Shown: positions 8,826 to 17,046 of the stretch, in pieces
Layout of the letters: each line of letters opens with the position of its first letter
Position numbering within the stretch: the first letter of the stretch is position 1
Assembly (NCBI GenBank): GCA_029778235.1
Contig: JAKOQS010000048.1
Span: 1-32,145 of the forward strand
Source of the DNA: Chloroflexota bacterium
GTDB lineage: Bacteria; Chloroflexota; Limnocylindria; Limnocylindrales; CSP1-4
Length of the DNA stretch: 32,145 bases
Reading direction: 5' to 3'
The notes under the pieces: model-generated
Database searches by the model: none
Seen by the model: the letters and a program-made list of their open reading frames with translations, nothing else
What the model was told of the DNA's origin: nothing
Position numbers and translations under genes: made by a program

Positions 8826-9733
8826 GCGGGACCTCCGTCCCCGGCGCCCCCGGCGCGCCGTTCGAGCTGCCCGAGGAGCTGCGGATCGACACCACGGTCG
8901 CCCGGCGCGTCATCGCCGAGTTCATCCGCGGCCAGCTCGCCCAGGCGGGCTTCGAGCGGGCGGTGCTCGGACTGTCGGGCGGGATCGACTCGGCGCTCGT
9001 CGCCTACCTGACCGCGGAGGCGATCGGCGCCGACCGGCTCCTCTGCGTGCTCATGCCGTACCGCACCTCGTCGGCGGCCTCGGTGGCGGACGCGGACGCG
9101 GTGGTCGAGCGCCTGGGCTGCGCCCGCGACCTCGTCGAGATCACCGGGATGGTGGACGCGTACTTCGGCACCGACGGGCGGGTGGGCGCCGCCGGCGAGG
9201 AAGGTCGGACGGCCAGCGCGCTCCGCCGGGGCAACCTCATGGCGCGGATGCGGATGGCCGTCCTGTACGACCGGTCTGTCACGTGGGGCGGCCTGGTCGT
9301 GGGCACCGGGAACAAGACCGAGGCGCTCATCGGGTACACGACGCTGTTCGGGGATTCGGCCTGTGCGTTCGCGCCGATCGGCGACCTGTACAAGAGCCAG
9401 GTGCGCCAGCTGGCGGCCGACATGGGCGTCCCGGACGCGATCCTGCGCAAGGCGCCGTCGGCGGACCTGTGGCCCGGCCAGACCGACGAATCGGAGGCGG
9501 GCTTCAGCTACCCCGACCTGGACCGGCTCCTGCACGCGATGATCGACCGGCGACGCACGCGCGAGGAGCTGGTGGCGGCCGGCTTCCCGGCCGAGCAGGT
9601 GGCGCGCGTCGAACGGATGGTGGCGGCATCGGAGTTCAAGCGCCAGATGCCGCCGATCGCCAAGCTGGGCCCGCGGACGACCGGCGTGGACTACCTGTAC
9701 CCGCGCCGGCGGCCCGGCTCGGCGCGGCGCTGA
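8822..9733 (+). CDS. nadE: NAD+ synthetase, synthetase subunit
   Basis: A 303-residue enzyme that amidates nicotinic acid adenine dinucleotide to NAD+ using ATP, the last step of NAD biosynthesis. The ATP pyrophosphatase loop SGGIDS is at residues 52-57, followed by LMPYRTSS, the GTGNKTEALIGYTTLFGDSA segment (written here in shortened form: GTGNKTE...GDSA) and the substrate-loop region KAPSADLWPGQTDE. The length and absence of an N-terminal amidase domain match the single-domain form; ammonia probably comes from the amidase encoded immediately upstream with a 4-nt overlap. The C-terminus ends in a basic RRRPGSARR. rsmI starts 8 nt downstream. Confidence 0.93.
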   Translation: MSGTSVPGAPGAPFELPEELRIDTTVARRVIAEFIRGQLAQAGFERAVLGLSGGIDSALVAYLTAEAIGADRLLCVLMPYRTSSAASVADADAVVERLGCARDLVEITGMVDAYFGTDGRVGAAGEEGRTASALRRGNLMARMRMAVLYDRSVTWGGLVVGTGNKTEALIGYTTLFGDSACAFAPIGDLYKSQVRQLAADMGVPDAILRKAPSADLWPGQTDESEAGFSYPDLDRLLHAMIDRRRTREELVAAGFPAEQVARVERMVAASEFKRQMPPIAKLGPRTTGVDYLYPRRRPGSARR

Positions 9734-9741
9734 CGCGGCCG

Positions 9742-10719
9742 ATGGGCGGGAGGGCCGCGTCCCCGGACCCCGACGTCCGCGAGACGGCGGCCGGCGTCCT
9801 GTACGTCGTGGCCACCCCCATCGGGAACCTGGGTGACGTGACGCTGCGCGCGCTCGAGACGCTGCGGACCGTGCCCCTCATCGCCGCCGAGGACACCCGG
9901 GTGACGCGCCGCCTCTTCGCGCGCCACGGGATCGCGACGCGCCTGGTGAGCTACCGCGAGGCGAACGCCGCGGCGAAGACGCCGGAGCTGCTCGCGCACC
10001 TGCGCGAGGGCGCCGACCTGGCACTGGTGACCGACGCGGGCACGCCCCTGGTGAGCGACCCCGGCGCGGGCCTCGTCGCGGCATGGGCCGCCGAGGGCGG
10101 CCGCGTGGTCCCGATCCCCGGCCCCTCGGCCGTGCTCGCTGCCGTCTCGGCCGCCGGGATCGTGGGGCCGCGCTGGTCGTTCGAGGGGTTCCTCCCGCGA
10201 TCGGGCCGCGAACGGCGGGAGCGGATCGCCCGGATCGCGGCCGACCCGCGCGCCACCATCCTCTTCGAGGCGCCAGGACGCCTCGCCGCCACGCTGCGTG
10301 ATCTCGCGACGGCGTGCGGCGACGAGCGGCCCGGCGCCGTCTGCCGTGAGCTCACCAAGGTCCACGAGACGATCACCCGGGCTGGCCTGGGAGCGCTGCG
10401 CGACCACGCGGCTGCGGGGACGATCCCGGCGCGTGGCGAGATCGTCGTCATCGTCGGCGACGCCGTGGCCGCTGGGCCGGCCGGGACCGCGGCCGGGGAC
10501 CGCACGGCCGCCGCGGCGGCGGCCGACCCCATGAGCGCCAAGGCCATCACCGGTCCCGCGCTCGCCGCCGCGCGCGCCGAGGTCGAGCAGCTCGTCGCGG
10601 ACGGGACCGCGCGCGGGGAGGCGGCACGCCGGGTGGCCGCCCGGACCGGCCTGCCGCGCCGGGCGCTCTACGGCGCCGGGGCCGGATCGCCGCCAGAAGA
10701 GGGGAGGGAGCCACGATGA
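9742..10719 (+). CDS. rsmI: 16S rRNA (cytidine1402-2'-O)-methyltransferase RsmI
   Basis: A 325-residue SAM-dependent methyltransferase that modifies C1402 in the ribosomal decoding centre. The tetrapyrrole-methylase fold is recognised by ATPIGNLGD (about residues 24-32), AAEDTR (48-53), the TDAGTPLVSDPG loop (97-108) and PGPSA (126-130). The C-terminal helical domain is also present (SAKAITGPALAAARAEVE, then AARRVAARTGLPRRALY), as in full-length RsmI; an Ala-rich linker precedes it. ATG 9742 lies 8 nt after nadE, and the stop overlaps the next ATG (ATGA). A GGGGAGGGAG stretch inside its 3' end serves as ribosome site for the next gene. Confidence 0.94.
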   Translation: MGGRAASPDPDVRETAAGVLYVVATPIGNLGDVTLRALETLRTVPLIAAEDTRVTRRLFARHGIATRLVSYREANAAAKTPELLAHLREGADLALVTDAGTPLVSDPGAGLVAAWAAEGGRVVPIPGPSAVLAAVSAAGIVGPRWSFEGFLPRSGRERRERIARIAADPRATILFEAPGRLAATLRDLATACGDERPGAVCRELTKVHETITRAGLGALRDHAAAGTIPARGEIVVIVGDAVAAGPAGTAAGDRTAAAAAADPMSAKAITGPALAAARAEVEQLVADGTARGEAARRVAARTGLPRRALYGAGAGSPPEEGREPR

Positions 10720-11831
10720 CGACCACGACCCCGCGGCGGGGCGTCCCCGTGCTGCGGGAGCTCGGGCCCGTGGCGCGCGTCCTGTTCGTCGTCACGCTGC
10801 TGGTCGCGGTCGGGGGCGTGTTCCTTGACCTCGTGGTCCACGTCGATCCCACCGTCCTGTTCGTCGTCTCGGCCGTCGGCATCCTGGGGCTGGCCTGGAT
10901 GGTCGGCCTCGCGACCGAGCGCCTCGGCGCCGTCACCGGCCCGCAGATGGGCGGGATCCTCAACGCCACGTTCGGCAACATCGCCGAGCTGATCATCGCG
11001 TTCTTCGCCCTCCGCGCGGGCCTGCTCGACGTCGTGAAGGCGTCGATCACCGGTTCGGTCATCGGGAATCTGCTCTTCGTCCTCGGCGCGTCCACCCTCA
11101 TCGGCGGGCTGCGCAACGGGACCCAGGTCTTCGACCGGCGCGTCGCCAGCTCCAACGCCGCGCTGCTCGTGCTCGCCGCCGTCGGCCTCTTCATCCCCGC
11201 GGTCTTCTCCGCCTCGAACGGCACCGCCGACCCGGACCGCGTGGTCGCAGAGTCCGCGTTCGTCGCGGTCATCCTCATCGGCTGCTACGTGCTCGCCCTC
11301 GTGTACGGCTTCCGCCATCCGGCCGAGACCCTCGGCGGACACGAGGCGGCGGTCGAGCATGGCGGGCCGGCCTGGAGCGGGCGTGTGGCCGTCGGCGTCC
11401 TGGTCGTCGCCGCCGTCCTGCTGGCGATCCTCTCGGAAGCGCTCGTCCGCTCGATCGAGCCCTTCATCGAGCAGTTCGGGCTCTCGCCGTTCTTCGTCGG
11501 GGTCATCCTCATCCCAACCATCGGCAACCTCGCCGAGCACCTGGTGGCCATCCAGCTCGCCTGGCGGAACCACATCGAGTTCTCCCTGGCGGTCTCATAC
11601 GGGTCGAGCCTCCAGGTCGCGCTGTTCGTCGCGCCCGTGCTCGTCCTCCTGGGCCTCGTCGTGGGCCAGCCGATGGACCTCGTGTTCGCACCGCTTGAGG
11701 TGGCGGCGGTGGGCGTGGCGGTGGCGATCAGCGCCCTCGTGGCGTTCGACGGCGAGTCGAACTGGCTGGAGGGCCTTCTGCTCGTGGCGATCTACCTGAT
11801 CCTGGCGGTGACCTTCTTCGAGATGGTCTGA
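10716..11831 (+). CDS. Calcium/proton antiporter of the CaCA superfamily (CAX/ChaA type)
   Basis: A 371-residue membrane protein with about eleven hydrophobic helices and the internal duplication of cation/Ca2+ exchangers. The two signature repeats are NATFGNIAELIIAF (residues 83-96, acidic Glu91) and PTIGNLAEHLVAI (267-279, Glu274), which form the ion-binding site in the family. A short hydrophilic loop around residues 200-222 separates the halves. It would export Ca2+, or possibly Na+/K+, in exchange for protons at the cytoplasmic membrane; ion choice cannot be read from sequence. Its ATG overlaps the rsmI stop by four bases behind a strong GGGAGGGAG ribosome site, so it is part of the nadE-rsmI operon. 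Confidence 0.92.
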   Translation: MTTTTPRRGVPVLRELGPVARVLFVVTLLVAVGGVFLDLVVHVDPTVLFVVSAVGILGLAWMVGLATERLGAVTGPQMGGILNATFGNIAELIIAFFALRAGLLDVVKASITGSVIGNLLFVLGASTLIGGLRNGTQVFDRRVASSNAALLVLAAVGLFIPAVFSASNGTADPDRVVAESAFVAVILIGCYVLALVYGFRHPAETLGGHEAAVEHGGPAWSGRVAVGVLVVAAVLLAILSEALVRSIEPFIEQFGLSPFFVGVILIPTIGNLAEHLVAIQLAWRNHIEFSLAVSYGSSLQVALFVAPVLVLLGLVVGQPMDLVFAPLEVAAVGVAVAISALVAFDGESNWLEGLLLVAIYLILAVTFFEMV

Positions 11832-11907
11832 GCGTCTGGTCGGCCGAACCGGCCGGGCGCACGGGCAGGGTCCGGAGAGGCCGGCTCGCGCCAACGGAGG
11901 CGGCCGA

Positions 11908-11932
11908 CGGCCGCCCGTGCCGCGGGCGGCCG
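11908..11932. terminator. Hairpin between convergent exchanger and ssb genes
   Basis: CGGCCGCCCG (11908-11917) and CGGGCGGCCG (11923-11932) form a perfect 10-bp stem with a 5-nt loop in the 238-nt gap where two transcripts converge. A bidirectional terminator is expected here, although neither strand has a T tract. I see nothing else gene-like in 11832-12069. Confidence 0.5.
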
Positions 11933-12069
11933 CCGGCCTGGTGCGCGCCGGCGCCGAGAGGGGGAGGACGCGCGGCGCGCGTGGTGTTCCGATGGAGGGC
12001 GGGAAGTCCGCGGTCGGCGGTCCGGCGCCCGCCGGTCGGCCGGGCGTCAGGCGCGCCGTCGGCGCCGCG

Positions 12070-12474
12070 TCAGGCGACGGCCTCGTCGGGGATCGGATCG
12101 GCCGGGTCCGCGGGACCGCCGTCCGCCTCGGCCGCGACCGCCCGAGCCTCGTAGTCCTTCTTCCGGCGGCCCGACAGCATCTCCACGTGGGCAGCCACCA
12201 CCTCGGTCTTCCAGTGGCGCGCGCCCCGGTCGTCCTCCCACTGGCGCGTCTGGATCCGGCCGTCCACCGCGATCTGGCTGCCCTTGCCCAGGTACTCGCC
12301 GCAGACCTCGGCGAGCCGGTCCCACGTCACCACGGAGTGGAACTCGGCGTGCTCCTGGCCGTTGCCCCGGTACTCGTTGGTTGCGACGCTGAAGGTCGTG
12401 ACGGTCTTGCCGTTCGCGAGCTGGCGCGTCTCCGGGTCGCGCGTGAGGCGACCGGTGAGCAGGACCCTGTTCAC
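12070..12474 (-). CDS. ssb: Single-stranded DNA-binding protein
   Basis: A 134-residue protein on the minus strand. The GTG at 12474 (reading VNRVLLTGRLTRDPETRQL) is chosen because it matches the conserved SSB start and has AAGGAG nine bases upstream; an upstream extension of the frame is low-complexity and not SSB-like. The OB fold fills residues 1-100, with TTFSVATNEYR, AEFHSVVTWDRLAE, LGKGSQIAVDGRIQTR and TEVVAAHVEML. The protein coats single-stranded DNA in replication and repair. The C-terminal tail is short (about 33 residues) and ends DPIPDEAVA, without the terminal acidic-Phe tip that usually recruits partner proteins, so this may be a secondary SSB. It is divergent from purA. Confidence 0.92.
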   Translation of the reverse strand: MNRVLLTGRLTRDPETRQLANGKTVTTFSVATNEYRGNGQEHAEFHSVVTWDRLAEVCGEYLGKGSQIAVDGRIQTRQWEDDRGARHWKTEVVAAHVEMLSGRRKKDYEARAVAAEADGGPADPADPIPDEAVA

Positions 12475-12669
12475 GGTCCGTGACTCCTTCCGTGCGGCGG
12501 GCGCGGCGCGCCCGGGACCTCGGCGGGACATCCCCGGTCCGTCGGTCGGCGGCTCGACGCCGGAGGAGGCGACCGTAGCGAGCGGCGCTCGCGCGCGGCT
12601 CACCGGGGGATCGATCGCGGCTCGCCCACGGTCAAGCGAGGCGCCCCCGGCGCGCGACGCACCGACCGC

Positions 12670-12698
12670 GGTGCGGCCGGCCGTGGTGCGGCCGGCCG
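12670..12698. repeat. Two-copy 15-bp tandem repeat
   Basis: GGTGCGGCCGGCCG occurs at 12670-12683 and again at 12685-12698. It contains the palindrome CGGCCGGCCG. It lies about 60 nt upstream of the -10-like element in the ssb/purA gap and could be an operator or chance duplication; no regulator is known. Confidence 0.35.
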
Positions 12699-12752
12699 GT
12701 GGGTCGCCCTCGACGGGTGCCGGGGGCATCTCCCGCGCCCGTCGGCGCGTGG

Positions 12753-12758
12753 TATGGT
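12753..12758 (+). promoter_or_regulatory. Candidate -10 box for the purine operon
   Basis: TATGGT is the most AT-rich hexamer in the plus-strand approach to purA and would start transcription near 12765, giving a leader of about 250 nt. No good -35 hexamer is visible. Position and composition are the only support. Confidence 0.3.
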
Positions 12759-12838
12759 CGCGGCATCCGGAGCGCGGGCGCTGTGGCCCGCCGGGAAGGA
12801 GTCGAGCCGTTGCTCCAGGCAGCCGGCCCGTGCGACGC

Positions 12839-13012
12839 ATGAGCCGACACCGCCGGTCCGACCGGCCGGGCCGTCGCCCCCGTGACGGCCGACGAGAGGG
12901 GCAGTCCATCCTGGTCCCCGGCGCGTGCGCCGAGGGCCTTTCGCTTTCCCGGGGCCTCGACGACCGCCGCGGACGGCCGATCGGCGCCCGGGGCCTGCGC
13001 ACGGGAGGCTGA
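12839..13012 (+). CDS. Possible small Arg-rich reading frame upstream of purA
   Basis: A 57-codon frame (MSRHRRSDRPGRRPRD...) whose TGA ends one base before the purA GTG. A 19-codon GTG frame at 12783-12842 overlaps its ATG in an ATGA junction, so a coupled chain into purA is conceivable. Third-position GC is somewhat lower than in the confirmed genes nearby, there is no ribosome site, and the product resembles no family I know. It is probably untranslated leader and is listed only because of the exact abutment with purA. Confidence 0.15.
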   Translation: MSRHRRSDRPGRRPRDGRREGQSILVPGACAEGLSLSRGLDDRRGRPIGARGLRTGG

Positions 13013-13013
13013 C

Positions 13014-14321
13014 GTGCCGGCGACCGTCATCGTCGGGCTCCAGTGGGGCGACGAGGGGAAGGGGAAGACGACCGACTTCCTCGCGGAGCAGGTCGACTTC
13101 GTCGTCCGCTACCAGGGCGGGGACAACGCCGGCCACACGGTCGTCATCGGCGACGAGGTCTTCAAGCTCCACCTCGTGCCGTCCGGCGTCCTCTACCCGC
13201 ACATCGTCCCGGTGATCGCCAACGGCGTGGTGGTGAACCCGGCCACGCTGCTGGCCGAGCTCGCGATGCTCGAGGAGCGCGGCATCGACGCCTCGCGCGT
13301 CCGCGTCAGCCGCAACGCGCACGTGATCATGCCGTACCACGTGGCCATGGACGGGGCGATGGAGGCACGGCTCGCCAAGGCCGCGGTGGGCACCACGCAT
13401 CGGGGGATCGGGCCGGCGTACGCCGACCGCGCGTGGCGCACCGGGCTGCGGATGGAGGACCTGCTGGACCGCGGCGTGCTCGGCGAGAAGCTGGGGCGGA
13501 TCCTCCCGGACCGGAACCTGGTGCTGCGCGAGGCGTACGGAGCGGAGACCTTCGAGCTCGACGCCCTCGTGGATCTCGCGGCCGGATGGGGCGAGCGGCT
13601 GGCCGGGCGGATCGTGGACACGACCGACCTGGTGCAGCAGGCGCTGGCCCGCGGCGACTACCTGCTGTTCGAGGGCGCGCAGGGCACGCTGCTGGACCTG
13701 GACCACGGGAGCTACCCGTACGTGACCTCGTCGAACCCGATCGCGGGAGGCGCCTGCACGGGCGGAGGGATCGGCCCGCTGCAGGTGGACGAGGTCATCG
13801 GCGTGATGAAGGCGTACTCGACGCGGGTCGGCGCCGGTCCCTACCCGACCGAGCTGTTCGACGAGGCGGGGGAGGGGATCGCGACCCGCGGGCACGAGTT
13901 CGGCACGACGACCGGGCGCCGGCGACGGGTGGGGTGGTTCGACGCGCTCCCGGTCCGCTTCGCGGTCGAGGTGAACAGCGTCTCCTCGATCATGCTCAAC
14001 AAGATCGATATCCTCTCGGGGCTCCCGGAGGTCCGCATCTGCGTGGCCTACGAGATCGACGGACGGCGGGTGGACCGCTGGCCAGCCTCCGCCGACGCCC
14101 TGGAGCGGGCGGTCCCCGTCTACGAGACGATGCCGGGCTGGCTCGAGTCGATCCACGACGCCCGCGCCCTCGGCGACCTGCCCGACGCCGCGCGGCGGTA
14201 CGTCGGCCGCCTCGAGGAGCTCGCCCGCGTCCCGATCCACCTCGTCTCGGTGGGGCCCGAGCGGTCCCAGACCATCGTCCGCTCGGTCCGGCCGCACCCG
14301 GTCGCCCGCCATCGATCATGA
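13014..14321 (+). CDS. purA: Adenylosuccinate synthetase
   Basis: A 435-residue enzyme that condenses IMP and aspartate with GTP to adenylosuccinate, the first committed step to AMP. GTG 13014 has GGGAGG five bases upstream and places the product exactly at the family start. QWGDEGKGK (residues 10-18, catalytic Asp13) and GGDNAGHT (35-42, His41) coincide with the positions in the E. coli enzyme. Further conserved segments are VGTTHRGIGPAYADR, FEGAQGTLLDLDHGSYPYVT, TRVGAGPYPTEL and LNKIDILSGL. It heads the purine operon although it acts at the end of the pathway; the next gene, purD, starts within its stop codon (ATGA). Confidence 0.97.
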   Translation: MPATVIVGLQWGDEGKGKTTDFLAEQVDFVVRYQGGDNAGHTVVIGDEVFKLHLVPSGVLYPHIVPVIANGVVVNPATLLAELAMLEERGIDASRVRVSRNAHVIMPYHVAMDGAMEARLAKAAVGTTHRGIGPAYADRAWRTGLRMEDLLDRGVLGEKLGRILPDRNLVLREAYGAETFELDALVDLAAGWGERLAGRIVDTTDLVQQALARGDYLLFEGAQGTLLDLDHGSYPYVTSSNPIAGGACTGGGIGPLQVDEVIGVMKAYSTRVGAGPYPTELFDEAGEGIATRGHEFGTTTGRRRRVGWFDALPVRFAVEVNSVSSIMLNKIDILSGLPEVRICVAYEIDGRRVDRWPASADALERAVPVYETMPGWLESIHDARALGDLPDAARRYVGRLEELARVPIHLVSVGPERSQTIVRSVRPHPVARHRS

Positions 14322-15724
14322 CCCGCACCGTCGCGCCGTCCGTCACGTGCCCCGCTCGCATGCCCGCCATGCCGCGGCGGATCCTCGTCGTGGGCGGCGG
14401 CGCACGCGAGCACGCGCTCGCATGGCGGTTGGCCGGCGAGCACGGGGTGGAGTCGGTGCTCGTCGCACCCGGCAACGACGCGATCGCCACCGTGCCGCGC
14501 GTGACGTGCGTGCCCGCGCGCCCCAGCCACGGCCCCGAGATCGCCGCCCTCGCGGCGCGCGAGGACGTGGACCTCGCGGTCGTGGGGCCGGAGGCGCCGC
14601 TCGCGGCAGGCGTGGCGGACGCTCTGCGCGCCGCGGGTGTCCCCACGTTCGGCCCGTCCGCCGCGGCCGCGCGCATCGAGACGAGCAAGGCGTTCTGCCG
14701 GGAGGTCGCGGACGCGGCCGGGATCCGCATGGCCCGCGGCGCGGCGTTCACGGGCGCAGCGGAGGCACGGGCGCTCGCCGCGGAGCTCGCGCGCGACGGG
14801 CGCGGCGTGGTCGTGAAGGCGGACGGCCTGATGGCCGGCAAGGGCGTCTTCGTCTGCGACGACGCCGCCGAGGCAGCCGCGGCGGTCGGGGGGCTGCTCG
14901 CGAGGACGACCGACGACGAGGGGCCCGTCGTTGTCGTCGAGGAGCGGCTGTCCGGCCGCGAGGCGAGCGTGATCGCGGTCTGCGACGGGACGGTCGCCCT
15001 GCCGCTGCCGGCCGCCCGCGATCACAAGCGGATCGGCGACGGCGACACCGGACCCAACACCGGCGGCATGGGCGCGTACGCGCCGATCCCCGACCTCGAC
15101 GACGCGGCGGTCGCCCGGATCGTCCGTGAGTTCCACATGCCCGCCCTCGCCGAGTTGGCGCGCCGCGGGACGCCCTTCGTGGGTGCGCTGTACGCGGGCC
15201 TGATGCTCACCGCGGACGGCCCCGTCCTCCTGGAGTTCAACGCGAGGTTCGGCGATCCGGAGGTCCAGGTGCTGCTTCCGCTCATCGCCACGCCGCTGGC
15301 GCCGGTCCTCCTCGCGGCGGCACTCGGCCGCCTGGACCGGGCGGCGGTGGGCGCGTCGCCGGCTCCGGGCGCGGCCGCGGGACCCGCGGCCCCCGCCGGC
15401 CCTGCGGCCATCGTCGCAGACGACGCGGCCGCGGTCGGGATCGTGCTCGCCTCGGACGGCTACCCGGAGGCGCCCGTCGGCGGCGACGAGATCCACGGCC
15501 TCGACGCGGCGACGGCCGCCGGCGCGCTCCTCTTCCACGCGGGCACCGAGCGCGGCGCCGACGGGGCATGGCGGACGAAGGGCGGCCGGGCGATCACGGT
15601 CGTGGGGGTCGGTCCGGAGCTCGCGACGGCCCGAGACGTGGCCGAGCGGGCCGCCGCGCGGATCTCGTTCCGCGGCCTGCGGCGCCGCCACGACATCGCC
15701 GCGCCGGCGGAGGTGCCCGCATGA
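14318..15724 (+). CDS. purD: Phosphoribosylamine-glycine ligase (GAR synthetase)
   Basis: A 468-residue ATP-grasp enzyme for the second step of purine synthesis: phosphoribosylamine + glycine + ATP to GAR. ATG 14318 overlaps the purA stop by four bases; internal ATGs at 14360 and 14369 would also keep the conserved start RRILVVGGGAREHALAW, so 14-17 N-terminal residues are uncertain. Conserved segments: VVGPEAPLAAG, VKADGLMAGKGV, the HKRIGDGDTGPNTGGMGAY loop (236-254) and LLEFNARFGDPEVQ (304-317). Residues about 344-365 are an Ala/Pro/Gly-rich insertion before the C-terminal domain. The long open frame upstream of 14318 is antiframe to purA and is not part of the gene. Confidence 0.96.
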   Translation: MTRTVAPSVTCPARMPAMPRRILVVGGGAREHALAWRLAGEHGVESVLVAPGNDAIATVPRVTCVPARPSHGPEIAALAAREDVDLAVVGPEAPLAAGVADALRAAGVPTFGPSAAAARIETSKAFCREVADAAGIRMARGAAFTGAAEARALAAELARDGRGVVVKADGLMAGKGVFVCDDAAEAAAAVGGLLARTTDDEGPVVVVEERLSGREASVIAVCDGTVALPLPAARDHKRIGDGDTGPNTGGMGAYAPIPDLDDAAVARIVREFHMPALAELARRGTPFVGALYAGLMLTADGPVLLEFNARFGDPEVQVLLPLIATPLAPVLLAAALGRLDRAAVGASPAPGAAAGPAAPAGPAAIVADDAAAVGIVLASDGYPEAPVGGDEIHGLDAATAAGALLFHAGTERGADGAWRTKGGRAITVVGVGPELATARDVAERAAARISFRGLRRRHDIAAPAEVPA

Positions 15725-17046
15725 TCCGTCGCTACACGCTTCCGGAGATGGGCGCGATCTGGACGGAGCAGGCGCGGTTCGAGCGGATGCTCCAGGTGGA
15801 GATCGCCGTCGCCCGCGCGCAGGTCGCCCGCGGGATGGTACCGGTCGACGCCCTCGTCGCCATCGAGGCGAAGGCCCGGGTGGACGTGGACCGGATCGCC
15901 GAGATCGAGAAGACGACCGACCACGACGTCATCGCGTTCGTCAGCCAGGTGGCCGAGTCGGTCGGCCCCGAGGGCCGCTTCCTGCACCTCGGGCTCACCA
16001 GCAGTGACGTCCTCGACACCGCGCTCGCGCTCCAGCTCGTGGACGCCGGACGGATCCTGCTCGCGGACTGCGATGCGCTCCTCGCCGTCCTCGTCCGCCG
16101 TGCCCGCGAACACGCGGGGACGCTGATGATGGGACGGACGCACTCGGTGCACGCGGAGCCCACCACCTTCGGCCTGAAGCTCGCCGGCTGGGCGTTCGAG
16201 GTGGCCCGCGGGCGGACGCGCCTGGCCGCCGCGGTGGACGCGATCGCGACCGGCAAGATCTCCGGCCCGGTCGGGACGTACAGCCTGCTGCCCCCGGAGA
16301 TCGAGGACGAGGCGCTCGCCGCCCTGGGCCTCCGGCCCGACCCGGTCTCCACGCAGATCGTCCAGCGCGACCGGCACGCCGCGTACCTCGCGGCCCTGGC
16401 CGTGCTGGGCGGGACGCTCGAGCGCATCGCCACGGAGATCCGCAACCTCCAGCACACCGAGATCGGCGAGGTGATGGAGCCGTTCCGACAGGGGCAGAAG
16501 GGCTCATCCGCGATGCCCCACAAGCGCAACCCCATCGTCAGCGAGCGGATCGCCGGGCTCGCGCGTCTCCTCCGCTCGTACGCCGCCGTGGGCTTCGAGG
16601 ACCAGCCGCTCTGGCACGAGCGAGACATCAGCCACTCCAGCGCGGAGCGCGTCGTGCTGCCGGACGCGACGATCGTCGCCGACTACGCGCTGGTGAAGAC
16701 GCGCGCGCTGGTGGACGAGCTGGTCGTCCGCGCCGACCGGATGGCCGAGAACATCGCCGCCGGCCTGGGGCTCCACGCGAGCAGCCGCGTCCTCGTAGCG
16801 CTCGTGGAGTCCGGGCTCTCACGGGAGGAGGCGTACGCGATCGTCCAGCGGTGCGCCCTGCGGGCCGCCGACGAGCGCCGCCCGCTCCGCGACCTCCTTG
16901 CGGTCGACTCGACCGTGGCCGGCCGGATCTCGCTCGGGGACCTCGATGCCCTCTTCGACGATGCCCGCCACCTGGCGCACGTGCCGGCGATCATCGCCCG
17001 GCTCGAGCAGCTCGACCGACCGGAGGCCGCACGTGCTGCGCGCTGA
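15721..17046 (+). CDS. purB: Adenylosuccinate lyase
   Basis: A 441-residue lyase of the fumarase/aspartase superfamily with two roles: cleaving SAICAR to AICAR and adenylosuccinate to AMP, so it serves both the IMP pathway and the purA branch. The start overlaps the purD stop (ATGA). Signatures are EIEKTTDHDVIAFV, LGLTSSDVLDTALALQL (conserved Thr-Ser-Ser-Asp), MMGRTHSVHAEPTTFG with the active-site histidine, and the superfamily loop GSSAMPHKRNP with its flexible serine. Length matches the Bacillus-type enzyme (about 430). The last 14 nt overlap purC, whose ribosome site GGAGG lies inside this gene. Confidence 0.97.
   Translation: MIRRYTLPEMGAIWTEQARFERMLQVEIAVARAQVARGMVPVDALVAIEAKARVDVDRIAEIEKTTDHDVIAFVSQVAESVGPEGRFLHLGLTSSDVLDTALALQLVDAGRILLADCDALLAVLVRRAREHAGTLMMGRTHSVHAEPTTFGLKLAGWAFEVARGRTRLAAAVDAIATGKISGPVGTYSLLPPEIEDEALAALGLRPDPVSTQIVQRDRHAAYLAALAVLGGTLERIATEIRNLQHTEIGEVMEPFRQGQKGSSAMPHKRNPIVSERIAGLARLLRSYAAVGFEDQPLWHERDISHSSAERVVLPDATIVADYALVKTRALVDELVVRADRMAENIAAGLGLHASSRVLVALVESGLSREEAYAIVQRCALRAADERRPLRDLLAVDSTVAGRISLGDLDALFDDARHLAHVPAIIARLEQLDRPEAARAAR

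Larger units (their letters stand above)
12475..13013. other. Divergent ssb/purA intergenic region
   Basis: 539 nt between the start codons of ssb and purA, so promoters for both should lie here. Visible elements are the ssb ribosome site, a 15-bp tandem duplication at 12670-12698, a -10-like TATGGT at 12753-12758, a possible small reading frame at 12839-13012, an imperfect hairpin (12931-12938 with 12953-12959) and the purA ribosome site at 13003-13008. I recognise no known riboswitch; in particular I could not find the conserved purine or ZTP riboswitch core. Confidence 0.6.

Noticed and set aside
9283-9741. Upstream extension of rsmI into nadE
   Set aside because: The frame is open but is an out-of-frame reading of nadE. 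ATG 9742 gives the correct methyltransferase N-terminus.
12284-12838. Plus-strand frame opposite ssb (start of a 242-codon frame)
   Set aside because: It is antisense to a clear SSB gene. Only the last 57 codons lie outside ssb and they are treated separately with low confidence.
12759-13013. Possible purine-related riboswitch in the purA leader
   Set aside because: I looked for conserved cores of purine, ZTP and ykkC-type riboswitches and could not match any; only GC-rich imperfect hairpins are present.
13043-14317. Open frame running through purA into purD, suggesting a longer PurD or a fusion
   Set aside because: The upstream part is an out-of-frame reading of purA, rich in Arg/Gly. purD begins at 14318, which overlaps the purA stop as at other junctions of the operon.
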